Shown here: one piece after another, positions 22,704 through 32,001 of the stretch
Layout of the letters: the number at the start of each line of letters is the position of its first letter
How positions within the stretch are numbered: position 1 is the first letter of the stretch
DNA from: Phlebotomus papatasi
Taxonomy: Eukaryota > Arthropoda > Insecta > Diptera > Psychodidae
NCBI RefSeq assembly: GCF_024763615.1
Contig: NC_077223.1
Location: 60,326,627 to 60,390,626, forward strand
Reading direction: 5' to 3'
Length of the DNA stretch: 64,000 bases
Translations under genes and position numbers: made by a program
The notes under the pieces: generated by a model
The model's database searches: none
Told to the model about the DNA's origin: nothing
The model's input: the letters and a program-made list of their open reading frames with translations, nothing else

Positions 22704-22766
22704 GCATTCAAAATGGCAGCCCATATTTCAATTTCGCAATCACAGATGGCGCTCCCTCCTCCGGGA

Positions 22767-22915
22767 TGACGTCATCCCAAAATATTGCGTCATGCCTCCA
22801 GGGTGTGACGTCACCATACACGTGACGTCACACTACAGCGACTTGCTCGATAGTGACGTCAGAGCATGACTCATCGTGACGTCACAACACAGCGACTTGC
22901 TCGATAGTGACGTCA
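22767..22915. promoter_or_regulatory. Cluster of TGACGTCA sites, right arm end
   Basis: Mirror copy of the CRE-like cluster at the left end, with the same six sites and interspersed CAGCGACTTGCTCG. Confidence 0.6.
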
Positions 22916-22946
22916 CAAACAGCGACTTGCTCGATGTATACTACTT

Positions 22947-23800
22947 GTATAACCTCAACTATCCATTTTGGGGCGAAAATCGCAGAATATTGGCTTATGT
23001 GTCGTTTTTACACTTAAGCGTTATACTTCGGGAGGGCCACGCGTATACGTTTGAGTGACAAAGAAGCTAATGTCTGTGGAAAAGACAGAGAAGTTGAGGA
23101 GCTCTAAACTGTCCCTTTATGACCGAGGTAATTTATTGACTGTGGTACCAATCACAGTTCATGCAGAGTTGCCTGCTGAGGGAAGCTCCTGGGATGCAAT
23201 AATCGTGTTAACCTTATTAGACACGCGCATCCCTTTTGCTCCTGTGAATGGAGTCCCTACGAATCCACGGTTCAGGAGGGGAATTCTGTAACGCTCTGGC
23301 AATGCCATATGACAAACTGGGCTCGAATCTTAGGAGAGATTTTTCGAACATGTGATTCTGCAGCCATGACAATGCCATTTCAGCTCACGTGGCATTGTCA
23401 GAAGTTACATATTTGAGATTTCTGACAATTCAAATGACAATGAATTTGGTTAAATAAATCAACCAAGACGTATGGTATTTTTATAAAATCATCAAGTAAA
23501 GGGATTTCATTAAAAAGTCAATGAATTGCATTTTCGAACTCATATGATATGACAAAAAAAGCTCGAATGGCATTGTCAGGTTTCGAACTCACGCGTGACA
23601 ATGCCACGAAAATTACAGAATTTCCCTACAGGTCGCATCTGCCTGCCGTCAGAGTATTTGGCCAGGCGGCCAGGCGAATCGCCTTGGGGCTTACTGGAAG
23701 TCGAGAAACGGAATCTGTTAAGGGAATGAAACCTGAGGATACCTCCAGCTAGCGCAGGTGCAATCATGAGAGTAGCTATGACATTTTTTTTAAGAATTCG
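22947..23800. other. GC-richer DNA flanking the palindrome, unidentified
   Basis: More balanced in base composition than the surroundings. Open frames at 23055-23291 (78 codons) and 23549-23752 (67 codons) show no recognised domain. The phrase ATGACAATGCCA or its inverse TGGCATTGTCA occurs several times (near 23370, 23390, 23570 and 23605), suggesting remnants of an inverted-repeat element. Confidence 0.4.
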
Positions 23801-23885
23801 GGATTTTGGCTTTCGGGATTTTGGCGTTCGGAATTTTGGCTTTCGGGATTTTGGCTTTCGAGATTTTGGCTTTCGGGATTTTGAC
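23801..23885. repeat. 15-bp minisatellite, TTTCGGGATTTTGGC
   Basis: Five to six tandem units close to TTTCGGGATTTTGGC. The same unit in more decayed form makes a longer array at 43850-44095. Open frames over it (repeating PESQN or AKIPK) are artefacts. Confidence 0.85.
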
Positions 23886-24397
23886 CGGGACCCGTTTTAG
23901 AGGTAGCATAGGCGGACATTTCATCGAAATATACCTGTGACAAGAAAAATCTCCATTTTGAATAATTGAAGAACAAAGGTCAATAACTTTGGACGGCCCA
24001 GTTTTCAACCGATTTGGTTAAATTTGAATTTTTTGGTAAGGTATTGAAATTTCGAACCCAGGTGCACCGGTCTTCATCGGTAATTAATCGAACAAGTGAT
24101 CATAATTAAATTACTTTTCTCAATTATTCCTTATTATTTGTGTGTAAGTATGTTATCAATGTAAAAAAACATGTTCTGGTTTCTTGGGTTTCGCGGACTA
24201 ATATTTGGGCTCCTCGGGTTTCACAAAGCATTTTTTGTTTCTGTTTTCGAATTTTGCGAACTATTTTTAAATATCTTAGATTTTATGCACTACTTTACAG
24301 GTTTCCCGGGATTCGCGAAGTGATTTATGTTCTCGAAATGTGCAGATCAAATTTTCGGTTTCTCAGGTTTTGCAAAGCAATTCTACTGCTCGAACTT

Positions 24398-24400
<3 letters not shown>
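23886..24400. repeat. Dispersed repeat copy and AT-rich DNA
   Basis: The part at 23900-24050 has the phrases ATCTCCATTTTGAATAATTG, AAAGGTCAATAAC and CAACCGATTTGGTTAAATTTG, shared with 41320-41410. It continues into unassigned sequence with several TTTCG.G-type phrases. Confidence 0.5.

Positions 24401-24442
<42 letters not shown>
24401..24442. repeat. (AG)21 microsatellite
   Basis: Uninterrupted AG dinucleotide run of 42 bases. The open frame across it encodes alternating RE and is not a gene. Confidence 0.97.
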
Positions 24443-24443
<1 letters not shown>

Positions 24444-24523
24444 AGTATATAATCCTTCGATTTTGAGTTATATATTTTTCGAGTCCCTACCGCACAAGGG
24501 GTCGTATTTTGGTAGAATTTTGG

Positions 24524-25902
24524 AAAGGAGAATGGTCAAAAGTATATGGGCGCTGGTCCCGGAATCGCCACAAACGAGAGTAGGCGCATTTTGTAGGTAC
24601 TGATATAAGATTGAAAAATTGCCGGGACCCAGGACGATAAACGCTGGGAGTCCTTGTAAAAAGGCCTTTATCCTTTCGAAAAATCGCTGTTTTGACAACG
24701 AATTACGCAAGAACGGCTAAAGCGATCTTGATGAAATTCGGTATAGGGTCACTGTATGACTTAAAGTTTTTATCCATGCATACCACCCCCTTCCTCTACC
24801 CTCCGTTCTGGTAGCCCTCATACAAAAGGGGGCACTTTACCTTATAACTCCTTTCTGAAAGGAGGTAGAAAGCTGAAATTCAACAAGGGAACAAAACTTA
24901 TGGAAGACTTTTAAACCATGTATAATATCTCCCTCCTCTGTCCCCCTTTCTGGTAGCCCTCATACAAAATGAGAGCATTTCACCTTATAACTTCTTTCTG
25001 AGAAAAGATAGAAAGTTGAAATACAGCATGGAAACAAGGCTTAAAGATTTTTTAACCATACAGACCAAACCCTTCGTCCATCACCCCTTTTGGTAGCCCC
25101 CATACATAATAAGACTATTTTACCTTATAACTCCTTTCTAAGAGGAGGCAGAAAGCTGTAATTCGACTAGATGTCTATAAATGCATATAAAATCTCGAAA
25201 ATTATTGTTAACGTTATTAGTTATTCATTTTTTTTTTTCATTCTTTTACAAACCAACTACTTCTCCTCAGAAAGGAGGTCAAAATGCTCCCATTTTGTAT
25301 AAGGTTACCAGAAGGGGTGAAGGAGGAGCGGGTTAACATGCATGGTTTAAAAGTCTTCCATAAGTTTTGTTCCCTTGTTGAATTTCAGCTTTCTACCTCC
25401 TTTCAGAAAGGAGTTATAAGGTAAAGTGCCCCCATTTTGTATGAGCTATGAGGGCTACCAGAACGGAGGGTGGAGGGAGGGGGTGGTATGCATGGATAAA
25501 AACTTTAATTCATACAGTGACCCTATACCGAATTTCATCAAGATCACTTTAGCAGTTCTTGAATAATTCGTAGTCAAAACAACGATTTTTCGGAAGGATA
25601 GAGGCCTTTTTTACAAGGACTCTCAGCGTTTATCGTCCTGGGTCCCGGCATTTTTCTCAACCTCATATGAATATCTTCAAAATGTGTCTACTCTAATCTT
25701 TGTATGAAGATGAACCAGCGCCCATATACTTTTGATCATTCTTCATCATTCTAAAAAATAGTTTTTATGCTCTAGAACTGTTCCTCCATGGTTTAGAACA
25801 TTGATCCCAGAACAAAAGTTGTTACCTATACTAATGTCTATCCAATGACATAGGTCCCGTTCGTGGCGATTCCGGGACCGGATTTGACCATTCTCCTTTG
25901 AG
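24524..25902. mobile_element. Foldback-type inverted repeat element, about 1.4 kb
   Basis: AAAGGAGAATGGTCAAA at the left end returns inverted at 25886-25902. Further in, GGTCCCGGAATCGCCAC pairs with 25863-25879, TTATCGTCCTGGGTCCCGGC on the right matches the left arm inverse, and GCATACCACCCCCTTCC on the left matches GGAGGGGGTGGTATGC on the right. The centre (24825-25190) holds about three tandem units of 110-120 bp, each with CTTATAACTCCTTTCTGA. No protein is encoded. Confidence 0.8.
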
Positions 25903-27022
25903 GTAAAAACACATGCCTCTCACTTCCCCCTACCCAACCATTCATCTCCAAAACCATGTTATTCTGGTATTGCTCGAGAACGCATCGTGTATTTTTTTCA
26001 TTTTTGAATATGTTTTAGAGATTTTCCAGGTTGACATTTCGTCCTTATATAAAAAATACCGTTTAATCATTCCTAATAACGGGTTTTCAAGGTCAAAGAT
26101 TAAAAATTCTCTAGAGAGCGTATTTCTCAACCGAATAGTATCATGTTTGAGTTCATAGGAAAGGTCTTGGAATTTCTGACAAACCTGAAGCGATTCATAA
26201 TAGATAAGTAATTTTATCCGATCTTTTATTTTTAAGCTATTTTGGGCGATCTTTTGAGTAATTCAATCGGTTTAATAAATCGGTAGTGAACCGGTAAACG
26301 ATAAATGATGCGAAGGTTCTTTTTACTAAGTTACGAATTCGAGCATTTCGCAAGGCCTGGGATGCTTTGCCACCCCTTTTTTCTAGTTTCGCTAAAAAAA
26401 AATTTTGTTGTTTTCGTTCTCAAACTTCACGGACCAATTTTTGAATTTCTCGAATTTAACGAATTAAATTTCAGGTTTCGCAAAACAATTTTTGAGTTTC
26501 TTTCGTTCGTGCAACAATTTTTTTTTTGTTTTCCTCGAACTTCGCGGATCAAGGTTTTGGTTTCTCTTTCGAGAATCAATTTTATATTTTTCTTAGGTTT
26601 CGCGAAGCGTTTCTCGGGGCAATTGACAAGGGTTTCTCTATATGAGACACCCCTTGGGGACTTAGTAATTAAGATTTTTCCGAGGTAAATTCAAAGTGCT
26701 TGCAATATATAAAGCATGTAAATTCCTTTGCGATTTAAATTTTAGGGGAAAAATCGCATCGAAGAAACTGTTTTCAATAAACAAAATGAATAAAATAAAA
26801 TTTTCTTTTTCAGCATTTCTGGAACAATTTTGACAAATTAAAAGACGATGTAAAAATTTTCAAATTAATCGACAGTTTCTCTAAAGATTGTAAATTTATA
26901 GAGTTATAATTTTTTGTTGAAAAACCTTCTTCGGATAGTGCAAACTTCAAATTTAGCCTGATAACATAGAAATGTCTTCTCACCTGCGAATTGTAGGGAT
27001 GCAGCTCGCACGACGCGTGGTG
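25903..27022 (-). other. Dispersed repeat copy 2 and aPKC 3' flank
   Basis: Positions 25990-26310 match 2430-3090. Positions 26330-26690 repeat TTTCG-rich phrases (such as GGTTTCGCAAA and CGAACTTCGCGGA) with no stable unit. Positions 26700-27022 are AT-rich and probably include the aPKC 3' UTR, since the aPKC stop codon is at 27023-27025 on the minus strand. Confidence 0.5.
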
Positions 27023-27110
27023 TCAGACGCAATCCTCAAGGGACATCAACAGAGGATTTACATATTCAAATCCCTCAAATTCCGATTGATCAATCTTCTC
27101 AATCACCCTC
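27023..27110 (-). CDS. aPKC: aPKC, last coding exon (hydrophobic motif)
   Basis: After the acceptor GATTTTACAG the exon completes a split codon and reads RVIEKIDQSEFEGFEYVNPL, then LMSLEDCV and TGA. FEGFEY is the AGC-kinase hydrophobic motif with the acidic residue (E) in place of the phosphorylated serine, which is diagnostic of atypical PKC. The end of the protein matches that of fly aPKC. This exon joins in frame to either of two alternative upstream exons, giving LTPDDE-R or LTPDDP-R. aPKC is the kinase of the Par polarity complex with Par-6 and Bazooka. Confidence 0.95.
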
Positions 27111-27256
27111 CTGTAAAATCACAGAATTACACGTTAATTCATCTATTTTTTCGCTCATTTCATTAAATTACATATTATTTTTTTAACAAAGAAAGCACAT
27201 TATTAAAAATGAACTGAAACAACAAAGAAACATGCAAAATAAACGGATGAACTTAC
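27111..27256 (-). other. aPKC intron between last exon and exon A
   Basis: 146-base AT-rich intron with a GTAAGT donor at 27251-27256 and a TTTTACAG acceptor, both read on the minus strand. Confidence 0.85.
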
Positions 27257-27372
27257 TCATCGTCCGGCGTCAAGTGAACTGGTTCATCCGTGAACTCAGG
27301 TGGGAAATTGGCCAAATCTCTATCAGAGTCTAATCTTGGCTTAAATGGAGGCGTTACTTGCTTTTGCTCTAG
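27257..27372 (-). CDS. aPKC: aPKC alternative exon A (turn motif)
   Basis: 38 codons plus two bases. It reads LEQKQVTPPFKPRL, then SDRDLANFPPEFTDEPVHL, then TPDD. This is the canonical C-tail of atypical PKC. It continues directly from WEL at the end of exon 31634-32001, as in other aPKCs where the kinase domain is followed by EQKQVVPPF. TPDD carries the turn-motif threonine. The acceptor is TTTTTTAG and the donor is GTAAGT. It starts in phase 0 and ends in phase 2, exactly like exon B. Confidence 0.95.
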
Positions 27373-27998
27373 CTAAAAAAATCGCCGCAAATTTTGGCGA
27401 AACAGAGAAAAAAATAAAGAAAATAAAGACTAAAAATCATGCAGAACAATATAAAAGAAAAAACTTATTATAGCTAGAATATGTAAAAATAAAAATAGTA
27501 TTTTTTTTATAACTGGAGTCTAAGAGATCCCTACGAAAAATACAATCCTACAGACTTTACTCCAGAGACTTCCGAAATCCAACAGCTCTTCAATAATGCT
27601 CAGTGCACAATAACTTTTGTTTGTAAATATGTTTTCAAAATTTCCTATGAGAGTGAGCGAGATGACTAGATCTAGATCTCACTCACTCTTATTGAAATGT
27701 CAAAAACATGTTTACTAAACAAAAGTTATTGTGCGTTGGGCATAATGGCGAACGCACAATAAGTTTTGTTTAGTAAACATGTTTTTGACATTTCAATGAG
27801 AGTGAGTGAGATCTAGATCTAGTCATCTCGCTCATTCTCATGGGAAATTTTGAAAACATGTTTACAAACAAAAGTTATTGTGCGTTGGGCATAAGAATTC
27901 AAATAAAAAAAATGTTTTCAGTAGGAAAACAAGGCGAACAAGAACAAGGCGCAAGATGCAGAAACATTGAACCACCGATAGTTTCTGCCTTGACTTAC
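27373..27998 (-). other. aPKC intron between alternative exons A and B
   Basis: 626 bases that hold two adjacent palindromic MITEs (27597-27743 and 27751-27893) and otherwise AT-rich sequence. Both splice boundaries are canonical on the minus strand. Confidence 0.85.
27597..27893. mobile_element. Two adjacent palindromic MITEs, ACAATAACTTTTG family
   Basis: Each copy of about 145 bp starts close to GCACAATAACTTTTGTTTG and ends CAAAAGTTATTGTGCGTTGG. The whole length is nearly self-complementary around GACTAGATCTAGATCTCACT. The second copy lies in the other orientation, so the pair can also fold on each other. Five more copies lie at 28693-29400. Confidence 0.9.
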
Positions 27999-28123
27999 GG
28001 GTCGTCCGGAGTCAATTCGGGCGGTTCCCGTGTGAACTGCGGATCAAAATTGGCCGTAAGATCAGGCTCCTCGTGATCGGGAAAGGACGGCACGTACGGC
28101 GGAGCCACTTCTTTCTGGGCCAG
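27999..28123 (-). CDS. aPKC: aPKC alternative exon B (turn motif)
   Basis: 41 codons plus two bases, reading LAQKEVAPPYVPSFPDHEE, then PDLTANFDPQFTREPPEL, then TPDD. It is homologous in layout to exon A (QK.V.PP, ANF, FT.EP, LTPDD) but much diverged, with three more codons and an acidic insert. The acceptor is GTGTTAG and the donor is GTAAGT. It starts in phase 0 and ends in phase 2, so including both A and B, or neither, shifts the frame. That makes A and B mutually exclusive alternatives for the C-tail of the kinase. The turn-motif TP is kept in both. Confidence 0.92.
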
Positions 28124-28559
28124 CTAACACAGAAATGACCATAAGAATGTATAAAGGGGACCCCAAAAAATATATCTGCCTTTCTTTCTTCTCACTCAGA
28201 AATATTACATCGTAATATGGGAAAAGTTTGTGAGGAGGTTCATATAGAATATGGAATAATTGTTGATGCTTCTGCTGCATAAATTGCCCAATTTCCCCAA
28301 ATAAAAAAAACTCACATTTTTCCCATATTCTCTTTGCCTCTATACAGTTAATTCAGCTGGTGAATTTTCCATTTCCCTTCTATAATATCGTACATCCCAT
28401 TCTAAAGTGAAAGTGCTACGTCAAAAAGATATGAAAATGATTGAAACTTTAATGGCTTATTTTTAAATTTATAAATATTTTATAACAAGTTTATTTGTCC
28501 TGAATATTTCATTAAATAAATTATTTTTAAGTTTTTTAAGCAGTATAGACAATTACATT

Positions 28560-29400
28560 TTTTAGAAAGACATTTTAGAAATTGCTTATGAGAGTGAGCG
28601 AGATAACTAAAACTAAAAATCTAGTTCTAATCCTCTTCTTCACCCTCAAAAGCAGTTTTGGAAACATCAGCACAAAATAATGGCTGTTGTGTGATGCCCA
28701 GTACACAATAACTTTTGTTTGTAAACATGTTTTAAAAATTTTCTATAAGTGTGAGCGAGATGACTAGATCTATATCTCACTCATTCTCATTGAAATGTCA
28801 AAAACATGCTTACGAAACAAAAGTTATTGTGCATTGGGTATAATTCTCAGCGCACAATAACTTTTGTTTGTAAAGATGTTTTCAAAATTTCCAATGAGAG
28901 AGAGCGAGATGACTAGATCTAGATCTCACTCACTCTCATTGAAACGTCAAAAACATGTTTACGAAACAAAAGTTATTGTGCGTTGGGTATTCCCAACGTA
29001 ACATTGTAATAAACAATTGTAAACATGTTTTCAAATTTGCCTATGAGAGTGAGCGAGATGACTAGATCTAGATGTCACTCACTCTCATTGAAATGTCAAA
29101 AACATGTTTACAAAACAAAAGTTATTGTGCGTTGGGCATTAGGCATTATGCCCAGCACACAATAACTTTCATTTTGTAAACATGTTTTTGACACTTCAAT
29201 GAGAGTAAGTGAGATCTAGATCTAGTCATCTCGCTCACACTTATAGAAAATTTTGAAATCATTTTTACAAACTTTTGTTTGTAAAAATGTTTTCAAAAAT
29301 TCCTATAACAGTGATTGTGATGACAAAATCTAGATCTCATCACTTTGATTCAAATGTCAAAAACATGTTTACAAAACCGAAGTTATTATGCGTTGGGTAT
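28560..29400. mobile_element. Cluster of five palindromic MITEs plus a decayed copy
   Basis: Copies of the ACAATAACTTTTG family run almost end to end at about 28693-28841, 28845-28990, 28991-29140, 29146-29270 and 29272-29400. A decayed one lies at 28570-28690. Each contains GAGTGAGCGAGATGACTAGA and its inverse, and AACATGTTTT arms. Between copies remain short words such as GGGCATTAGGCATTATGCCC. Confidence 0.88.
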
Positions 29401-29805
29401 GATGACCTACACACAATTGCTTTTATGTTTTATAAATATCGTCGGCTCTAAAGAAGTACTATTGTAAGTCTACTTACAATAGTATAAAAAGGTGATATCA
29501 TTGGATGCAGAAACCTTAGATCTACATCCCCAGAAATTTAATGTTGATTAAGATATTACTGAATAAGTTACAAGGAAAAAACTGAAAATCAGCGTGCCCA
29601 ATTATCGAGTTTTTTTCAATAATTTTACTGTAAATGACTTAAAAGTAGCGTTAACCAAAAGATATTCAATGCGTAAGATGATAAAATAATTTCAAAAGCT
29701 GAAAGTATACTAATTGCAGTGAAATTAACAAAAATACATTTTAGCTGTCAAACTTTAAACCTCTCTACTGTAAAGTTTATATTTTAGACTTGCAATAGTC
29801 TTATT

Positions 29806-29950
29806 TAGGGCATTCAATAGGTCAAGTGGTAGAGCAGTCGCTCTATGATGCAAGTGTCCCGGGTTTGAATCCCCTTTAGGTCACCAGGAATTTTTCTGGC
29901 GTTAAAGGTGGAGGAGTTGGAAATTTTCCCAAAAGAAAAGACATTCGAAA
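29806..29950 (+). mobile_element. tRNA-derived SINE-like fragment
   Basis: GTCAAGTGGTAGAGCAG (box A) and GGGTTTGAATCCCC (box B) lie at tRNA spacing, followed by TTTAGGTCACCA and then non-tRNA sequence. The 5' acceptor half does not pair well, so it is more likely a SINE head than a tRNA gene. Confidence 0.55.
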
Positions 29951-31009
29951 ATCGGTCAAAGCCAAAGAAATAACATTTTTAATTTTCGTTTCGTTTGCAG
30001 TCCTGTTCAAATTTAGAATGTGTCTCGTGTGTCAACATGAGTCAGTCTTCACTTTATTATGAGGAGAAAAAAGCAATAACGCTCATAATATTCGTACTGA
30101 ATTGTCTGCTTAAAATCATAGAATAATTTTTAACAGCGTCTAAAAGTGTGGTACTTCAAAAATTTTCCCAATTTTATGCAAAAGTTGTGTTTCAAAAATT
30201 CAAGTAGAATTGAATTGACAATCATAGCCTCAGTACTACTTAGGTATAACATTTAAAAATCAGTTTCAAAAGCCAAAGAAGAGTTAGTTTTACTTCTCAT
30301 TTCATCCACGTGGTTGCTGAAGTCCTTATATTCAGTAATAACGTTCCTGATTTGAGAGCTCTGACTCGCAGGTATATCAGAGAGAACTTACCTAAAAACC
30401 CGTTGGAAGTTCGAAAATTTAAACTAACGAGTTACACAAATGTGAATCAGTTCAGAAAGGAACAATTATTTTGATGAGATTGAAATTGGAAATTTATTCC
30501 ATTGCATTGTGAAATTTCACAAAACTACACACATTTTTTTTTACTGCAAACTTTTAAGCGCTTAATTGTCAAAAGTATCAAGAATACCGAAAATTTGAAA
30601 TGGAAGAACAGTCAGCGCTAAAGTGACTTATCTGTGAACTTGAATATTACGTTTCTTATAGATTCTTGAATAGGTTAGGCTTAGCCAGGGGGCCATCACG
30701 CCTAATAAAAAGTGAAGCTATTTTTCACTTTTTCATACAATGATTTTGCAGATATTGCACCATGACTTAAAAAAATTTGCTCGTAGTTCTTGTATTATTG
30801 CGGCGAGCATTATGAAATATGTATTTTTAGATAGCTTATAATGCACGATTTTGAAATATATCAGATTGATAAGTCAATTCTCTTTAGTAAAAAACTTGCC
30901 AATAGTCTTCAGTATCTCTATGCAAAAACGTATGGAAAAATGAAATGTCGAGATTCCCCTGGGCTTAGCTCTGAAGTGCCTTTGTCACTTCAAAAGATTA
31001 TTACTAATC

Positions 31010-31033
31010 TATATATATATATATATATATATA
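31010..31033. repeat. (TA)12 microsatellite
   Basis: TA dinucleotide run flanked by ACTAATC on the left and GATTATTACTAAT on the right. Confidence 0.95.
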
Positions 31034-31633
31034 GATTATTACTAATGGTTCCATTTCATTAAATGGGTTTGGGTTCTCTTGTTTTGGGACAAAAAAATGG
31101 TTTTACCGAGTTTTTTTTATTAGGGTATGTTGTTCCTAACCCCTAAAAGAACCAACTGAGAGATCCATTTTTTTACAGTATGAAATATTTTACCAGTTTC
31201 AAATACTAAAATCCATAATTCTCATAAATAACAACGTCAAATATTTTTCAATATAAAAATATTAATAATTAAAAATTAAGTTTCAAATCTTATCCGTTCT
31301 CTACAAGAACTATTTTATAGTTGTAGCAAATATGAAAGTTTTTATTAGAGACCGATTTGTCAAATTCCTTTGTAATTTTGACAAAATAAATTTGTTTAAG
31401 CTTCCGCAAGATTAAATTTGACTAATTCATTAATTTTAATCGAAAATAAATGCAATAATAAAACAATAACCAAATCATTTTTTTAAACCTCAAGTCATCA
31501 AAGAGGTTTATCCTCAATCGCACTTGTAGCGTTTTAGAATGGGATGCGCGATATTCCCCCTCAAAAAATCCCCAGAAATTTAATAATAAAGAAAATATAA
31601 GGGAAGAAAAAGTAATGAAATAGGCCATCTCAC

Positions 31634-32001
31634 CAGTTCCCAATCGATACTCTTGAAGAAGGGATGATTGACAATGTCCATGAAGGCGGATTCCCGCTGG
31701 CATCCGAGTCGATCAGCGGGATTCTTGTGGAGGAAACCTTTGAGAACTGAGGCTGCTTTGACGCTGAGCGACCTTGGAATACGAATTGTCTTTTCGAGAA
31801 TCACCTGAAACAGGTAATCCTCGGTGTTTTGATCCGGATTATCGGACGCTCCTGCAATGTCGAAGGGACTACGTCCTGCCAGCATCTCGTACAGCAGCAC
31901 CCCGAGAGCCCACCAGTCCACAGAAAAGCCATAATCCTCACCACGGAGGATCTCTGGTGCAATATAATTGGGCGTACCGCAGAAAGTGGAAGTTGTATCA
32001 C
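31634..32001 (-). CDS. aPKC: aPKC exon: activation loop and kinase C-lobe
   Basis: Two bases complete the glycine codon of the previous exon, then 122 codons follow. DTTSTFCGTPNYIAPEILRG is the PDK1-target activation loop (the threonine in STFCGTP) and the APE motif. VDWWALGVLLYEMLAGRSPF is kinase subdomain IX. SDNPDQNTEDYLFQVILEK is typical of aPKC. FLHKNPADRLG contains the conserved arginine of subdomain XI, and the exon ends in HPFFKSIDWEL before a GTGAGA donor. It ends in phase 0, which fits either alternative exon A or B. Confidence 0.96.

Larger units (their letters stand above)
17044..22946. repeat. Right arm of the 13.2-kb palindrome
   Basis: Reverse complement of 9707-15608, with a single length difference in the poly-G run at 19628-19639 (12 bases against 11). 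The outer end is GCTCGATGTATACTACTT followed by GTAT. Every gene-like feature in the left arm is present here in the opposite orientation. Confidence 0.93.
28124..31633 (-). other. aPKC intron between exon B and the C-lobe exon
   Basis: 3.5-kb intron bounded by a GTGAGA donor next to 31634 and the acceptor before exon B. It contains the MITE cluster at 28560-29400, a tRNA-derived SINE-like piece near 29806-29950 and a TA microsatellite. The rest (28140-28560 and 29950-31630) is AT-rich, with no other gene recognised. Confidence 0.85.

Noticed and set aside
9707..22946. Viral origin of the palindrome because of the IAP-like gene
   Set aside because: Insect DNA viruses carry IAP genes, but no viral replication or structural gene is present, and the protein lacks BIR repeats. 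A host or transposon origin is simpler.
24340..24603. Open frame with an arginine-glutamate run
   Set aside because: The run is the AG microsatellite and the rest has no coding support.
29806..29890. Functional tRNA gene
   Set aside because: Box A and box B are present, but the acceptor stem does not pair and the sequence continues as a SINE-like tail.
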